Source: an uncultured Coriobacteriaceae bacterium (GTDB taxonomy: Bacteria; Actinomycetota; Coriobacteriia; Coriobacteriales; Eggerthellaceae). From it: a stretch of DNA of 7,342 nucleotides. Location of the stretch: positions 1 through 7,342 of the forward strand of contig CACZIP010000097.1 of NCBI GenBank assembly GCA_902781245.1, written 5' to 3'. Under the pieces are notes generated by a model that did not search any database, was not told the DNA's origin, and was given only the letters and a program-made list of their open reading frames with translations. Made by a program: the position numbers and the translations under genes. Shown here in pieces: positions 4,665 through 7,342 of this stretch (position 1 is its first letter; every line of letters begins with the position of its first letter).

Positions 4665-7124
4665 GTGCAAACCACCTACGCCCGCACGTCAAACGAAGCA
4701 ACCCAACTCGAGGAAGACGGCAGACGCGTTGCGCGCCTCGCTGCGCGCGAAAGCATCGTGCTGCTCGAGAACGATGGCGCGCTGCCGTTGAAACCTGGCC
4801 GCATCGCGCTGTTCGGCGCAGGCGCCGGCATGACCGTTTCGGGAGGTACGGGGTCGGGCGAGGTGAACGTACGCCATGTGACGAGCGTGCGCGAAGGACT
4901 CGAAGCTGCTGGTTTCGAAATCGCCACCGCAGCGCGCATCGATGCATATGAGCGCACCTGGCACGAAGAACGCGAGGCGTTCATCGCCGAGCAACGGGCC
5001 AAGATGAAAAGACCAAGCCTCCGCGTGCTCAACGAGCTCATCGCGATGGAGTACCGTCCCCCCGAGGACGAACCCGTCACGAACGAGGAAGCGCGTTCGC
5101 TCAACGCCGACACCTGCTTGTACGTGCTGTCGCGGCAATCAGGCGAGGGCATCGACCGCACTGACGAGCCTGGAAGCTATCGACTGACCGACCACGAGAT
5201 CGCAGATATCCGCACGTGCGCCGAATCGTTTGACACGACCATCGTCGTTTTGAACGTGGGCGCGCCCATCGACCTATCGTTCCGCAAGGAGATCCCCGGA
5301 ATCAACGCACTCGTGCTCATGGGCCAGCTCGGCATGGAAAGCGGCCATGCACTTGCTGACATCATTTCGGGCAGCGAGAGCCCATCAGGCAAGCTGGCTG
5401 TGTCATGGCCCGAGTCGCTTGCACAGGTGCCCTACTCCTCGGAGTTTGGCCTCCTGGCCGACGACCTCGATAGCGCAGATTACAAGGAAGGCGTCTACGT
5501 CGGATATCGCTACTACACGAGCTTCGACGTGAAGCCTGCCTATCCGTTCGGATTCGGCCTGAGCTACGCGACATTCTCGCAGCGACTCGAATCTATGACG
5601 CTCGAGGGCACGACTGTCAAGCTGGCGGTTGCCGTCGAGAACACGAGCCCCACTTTCGCTGGTAAGCACGTCGTGCAAGCATATGCGAGTTGCCCCGAAG
5701 GCACCCTTTGCAAAGAACGCGTCAGGCTTGTCGCATTTGCGAAGACGCCCGAGCTCGCACCTGAAGAGTCGCGTCTCGTAGCGCTTTCGTTCCCACTGCG
5801 CGAGCTGGCCTCCTACGACGAATCGCAAGCCGAAACCGTACTCGAAGCCGGTGACTACATCGTCTCGCTCGGCACGTCCGCCCTCGACACCACGCCTGTA
5901 GCAACCGTAACGGCACCTGTGCGCATCGTGCTCGAAAAGCATCAAAACCTCTGCGCATCGAGCGGGCACATCGCTGAGCTCAAAGTCGCACCACACGAGG
6001 CAGCGCTGCTCAACAGCTTGCCCACCGTCACAATCGATGCCGCAAGCATCTCCCCCATCGTGCACGAGTACGGCACGCCCGCGCCCGTCGAACCCGAAAT
6101 CGAAGCGCTCGTTGCCGTGCTCTCGGACCGTCAGCAAATCGATCTATGCGTCGGCACGGGTTTGTTCGGCGATAAACGGGGCTTCAGCGTGCCCGGCGCA
6201 GTGGGCCACACCACAACGGCATTCTTGGATTCCGGCATACCCAATGTCGAGCTGTGCGACGGACCCGCTGGCATTCGCCTGCAACGCAGATCTACCGTCG
6301 ATGCCAAGGCCACCATCCGCCCACTCGACCCGCCACTGTCAATCTACGAAGTGCTGCCCAACGCGATTACGCGTTTCATGTACGGAAACCCAAAGAAGGA
6401 TCAGATCGTCTACCAGTTCGTGACGGGCTTTCCCGCTGCGTCGAGCATCGCGCAAACATGGAACGTTGACCTCGCACGGCAGGTCGGCGACACAGTCGGC
6501 CACGAGATGGCAGCTTTCGGCGTGACCTATTGGCTGGCCCCTGCTCTCAACATCGTGCGCAACCCCCTGTGCGGCCGCAACTTCGAGTACTACTCGGAAG
6601 ACCCCGTCATCTCAGGCAAAATGGCTGCTGCCGTAACGGCTGGCGTCCAGTCGACACCTGGTTGCTTCGCGTGCTGCAAGCACTTCGCCGCCAACAACCA
6701 GGAGACGAACCGCAACACCATGACGTCAAACGTCGACGAGCGGGTGCTGCGCGAAATCTACCTGCGCGGGTTCGAAATCGCCGTGCGCGAAGGGCGCCCG
6801 GCGAGCATCATGTCGTCCTATAACAAGGTGAACGGGACGTACAGTTCGGAAAATGCCGACTTGCTCACGGGCATCTTGCGCGATGAGTGGAAGTTCGACG
6901 GCGTAGTCATGACCGACTGGCTCGCAACCGGCCGCGGTCGGTCGGACGAGTGCCAAGCTTTGCAAGCTGGCGTCGACCTCATCATGCCCGGTGGCAAGAT
7001 GGCACGCACCATGCTGTCCATCGGCTTGAAGACGGGGCGCCTGACGCACAATGCGCTTGCCACGGCCTGTGCACGCGTGCTTTCCAAGACGCTCGCGGCA
7101 AGGCCGGATGAAAGTGCTACGTAG
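4665..7124 (+). CDS. GH3 beta-glycosidase with reversed domain order
   Basis: An 819-residue glycoside hydrolase family 3 enzyme, probably a beta-glucosidase cleaving beta-linked sugars from the non-reducing end. No signal peptide is seen, so it should act in the cytoplasm. Domains are reversed from the usual order. The alpha/beta-sandwich domain comes first (about 20-305), with SGEGIDR (159-165, likely to hold the acid/base Glu161) and YRYY...YPFGFGLSYATF (281-304). A fibronectin-III-like domain follows (about 310-415). The TIM barrel comes last (about 478-810). Barrel residues visible are Asp532 in CDGPAGIR, Arg638 in GRNFEYYSEDP, Lys672-His673 in KHFAANNQE, and the nucleophile Asp751 in MTDW. 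This order is known from Butyrivibrio and Ruminococcus GH3 enzymes. The start is GTG 4665, with AAGGAG (4654-4659) 5 nt upstream. All key residues are intact. The exact sugar specificity cannot be told. Confidence 0.95.
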   Translation: MQTTYARTSNEATQLEEDGRRVARLAARESIVLLENDGALPLKPGRIALFGAGAGMTVSGGTGSGEVNVRHVTSVREGLEAAGFEIATAARIDAYERTWHEEREAFIAEQRAKMKRPSLRVLNELIAMEYRPPEDEPVTNEEARSLNADTCLYVLSRQSGEGIDRTDEPGSYRLTDHEIADIRTCAESFDTTIVVLNVGAPIDLSFRKEIPGINALVLMGQLGMESGHALADIISGSESPSGKLAVSWPESLAQVPYSSEFGLLADDLDSADYKEGVYVGYRYYTSFDVKPAYPFGFGLSYATFSQRLESMTLEGTTVKLAVAVENTSPTFAGKHVVQAYASCPEGTLCKERVRLVAFAKTPELAPEESRLVALSFPLRELASYDESQAETVLEAGDYIVSLGTSALDTTPVATVTAPVRIVLEKHQNLCASSGHIAELKVAPHEAALLNSLPTVTIDAASISPIVHEYGTPAPVEPEIEALVAVLSDRQQIDLCVGTGLFGDKRGFSVPGAVGHTTTAFLDSGIPNVELCDGPAGIRLQRRSTVDAKATIRPLDPPLSIYEVLPNAITRFMYGNPKKDQIVYQFVTGFPAASSIAQTWNVDLARQVGDTVGHEMAAFGVTYWLAPALNIVRNPLCGRNFEYYSEDPVISGKMAAAVTAGVQSTPGCFACCKHFAANNQETNRNTMTSNVDERVLREIYLRGFEIAVREGRPASIMSSYNKVNGTYSSENADLLTGILRDEWKFDGVVMTDWLATGRGRSDECQALQAGVDLIMPGGKMARTMLSIGLKTGRLTHNALATACARVLSKTLAARPDESAT

Positions 7125-7192
7125 CGATTTAGCGTTTCGCCCTCCCCGATTACCAATAAAATCAACCTTCCCTCAACGAACGCGGCGCACGC

Positions 7193-7223
7193 TTACCATT
7201 TTTCTGGAAATCGATGCTACTAT
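7193..7223 (+). promoter_or_regulatory. Probable promoter of the ferredoxin-like gene
   Basis: TGCTACTAT (7215-7223) matches the extended -10 pattern TGnTAnnAT. A -35-like TTACCA (7193-7198, 4 of 6) lies 19 nt before it. This predicts a leader of about 60 nt. The leader carries a short TGGG/CCCA hairpin (7239-7251) and a 10-nt direct repeat CAAACCAAGA (7253-7262 and 7264-7273). The rest of the gap from 7125 shows no clear terminator for the GH3 gene. Confidence 0.45.
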
Positions 7224-7291
7224 CATGCCTAGAGAGAGTGGGTTCTTCCCAGCAAACCAAGAACAAACCAAGACGAGAAAGGCTGGTTACC

Positions 7292-7342
7292 ATGGCAGTT
7301 AACATCAACACCGACGATTGCATCGCCTGCGGCATCTGCGTG
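7292..7342 (+). CDS. 4Fe-4S ferredoxin-like protein, 5' end only
   Basis: The first 17 codons of a gene cut by the window end. The visible protein starts MAVNINTDDCIACGICV and holds CxxCxxC, the first three Cys of a 4Fe-4S cluster motif, right at the N-terminus. That is typical of small bacterial 2[4Fe-4S] ferredoxins, which carry electrons between cytoplasmic redox enzymes in anaerobes. AGAAAGG (7276-7282) lies 9 nt before ATG 7292. A larger iron-sulfur subunit of a redox complex with the same N-terminus cannot be excluded, because the fourth Cys and second cluster lie outside the window. Confidence 0.85.
   Translation, partial: MAVNINTDDCIACGICV

Noticed and set aside
5403..6137. 244-residue minus-strand frame within the GH3 gene
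   Set aside because: It is antisense to continuous, motif-rich GH3 coding sequence and shows no family features.
7116..7125. GCTACGTAGC palindrome at the GH3 stop codon as a terminator
   Set aside because: The ten-base palindrome has no loop and no T-tract follows, so it cannot act as an intrinsic terminator as seen.

Overview
The window looks like chromosomal DNA from a GC-rich, anaerobic Gram-positive bacterium. My best guess is an actinobacterium of the Coriobacteriia (Eggerthella/Slackia-like). This is an inference from base composition, the style of the proteins and the dense short intergenic repeats; there is no rRNA or other marker to prove it. No RNA gene, CRISPR array, transposase or phage gene is visible.

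Layout. (1) Positions 1-71 hold a near-perfect long palindrome (32-bp arms, 7-nt loop) of dispersed-repeat type. (2) 194-2060, plus strand: a two-gene unit, an NAD(P)-dependent 2-hydroxyacid dehydrogenase of the malate/L-lactate (Ldh_2) family followed 7 nt later by a TSUP (TauE/SafE-like) membrane anion carrier. (3) 2061-2533: a gene-free gap between convergent genes, carrying at least five gap-free but degenerate copies of a 26-nt unit beginning CGTCCATGGA, plus partial copies. (4) 2568-2987, minus strand: a short peptide deformylase homologue with its own Rho-independent terminator. It keeps the three metal ligands but has Met in place of the catalytic Glu of the HExxH motif. (5) 2988-3134: a divergent promoter region with a 14-bp inverted repeat. 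(6) 3135-4034, plus: an EamA/DMT-family ten-helix transporter, apparently expressed from a leaderless mRNA. (7) 4128-4583, plus: a 151-residue cysteine-containing protein I do not recognise. (8) 4665-7124, plus: a cytoplasmic GH3 beta-glycosidase with reversed domain order (sandwich domain first, TIM barrel last). (9) 7125-7291: intergenic region with a probable promoter, then the first 17 codons of a 4Fe-4S ferredoxin-like protein cut by the window end.

Functionally this is mostly ordinary metabolic and transport gene content: oxidation/reduction of a small 2-hydroxyacid coupled to an anion carrier, an exporter or importer of unknown substrate, and intracellular beta-glucoside hydrolysis. 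I see no clear new multi-gene system. The items that most deserve a second look are the 26-nt repeat array, the active-site-substituted deformylase homologue, the long palindrome at the left edge and the leaderless transporter gene.
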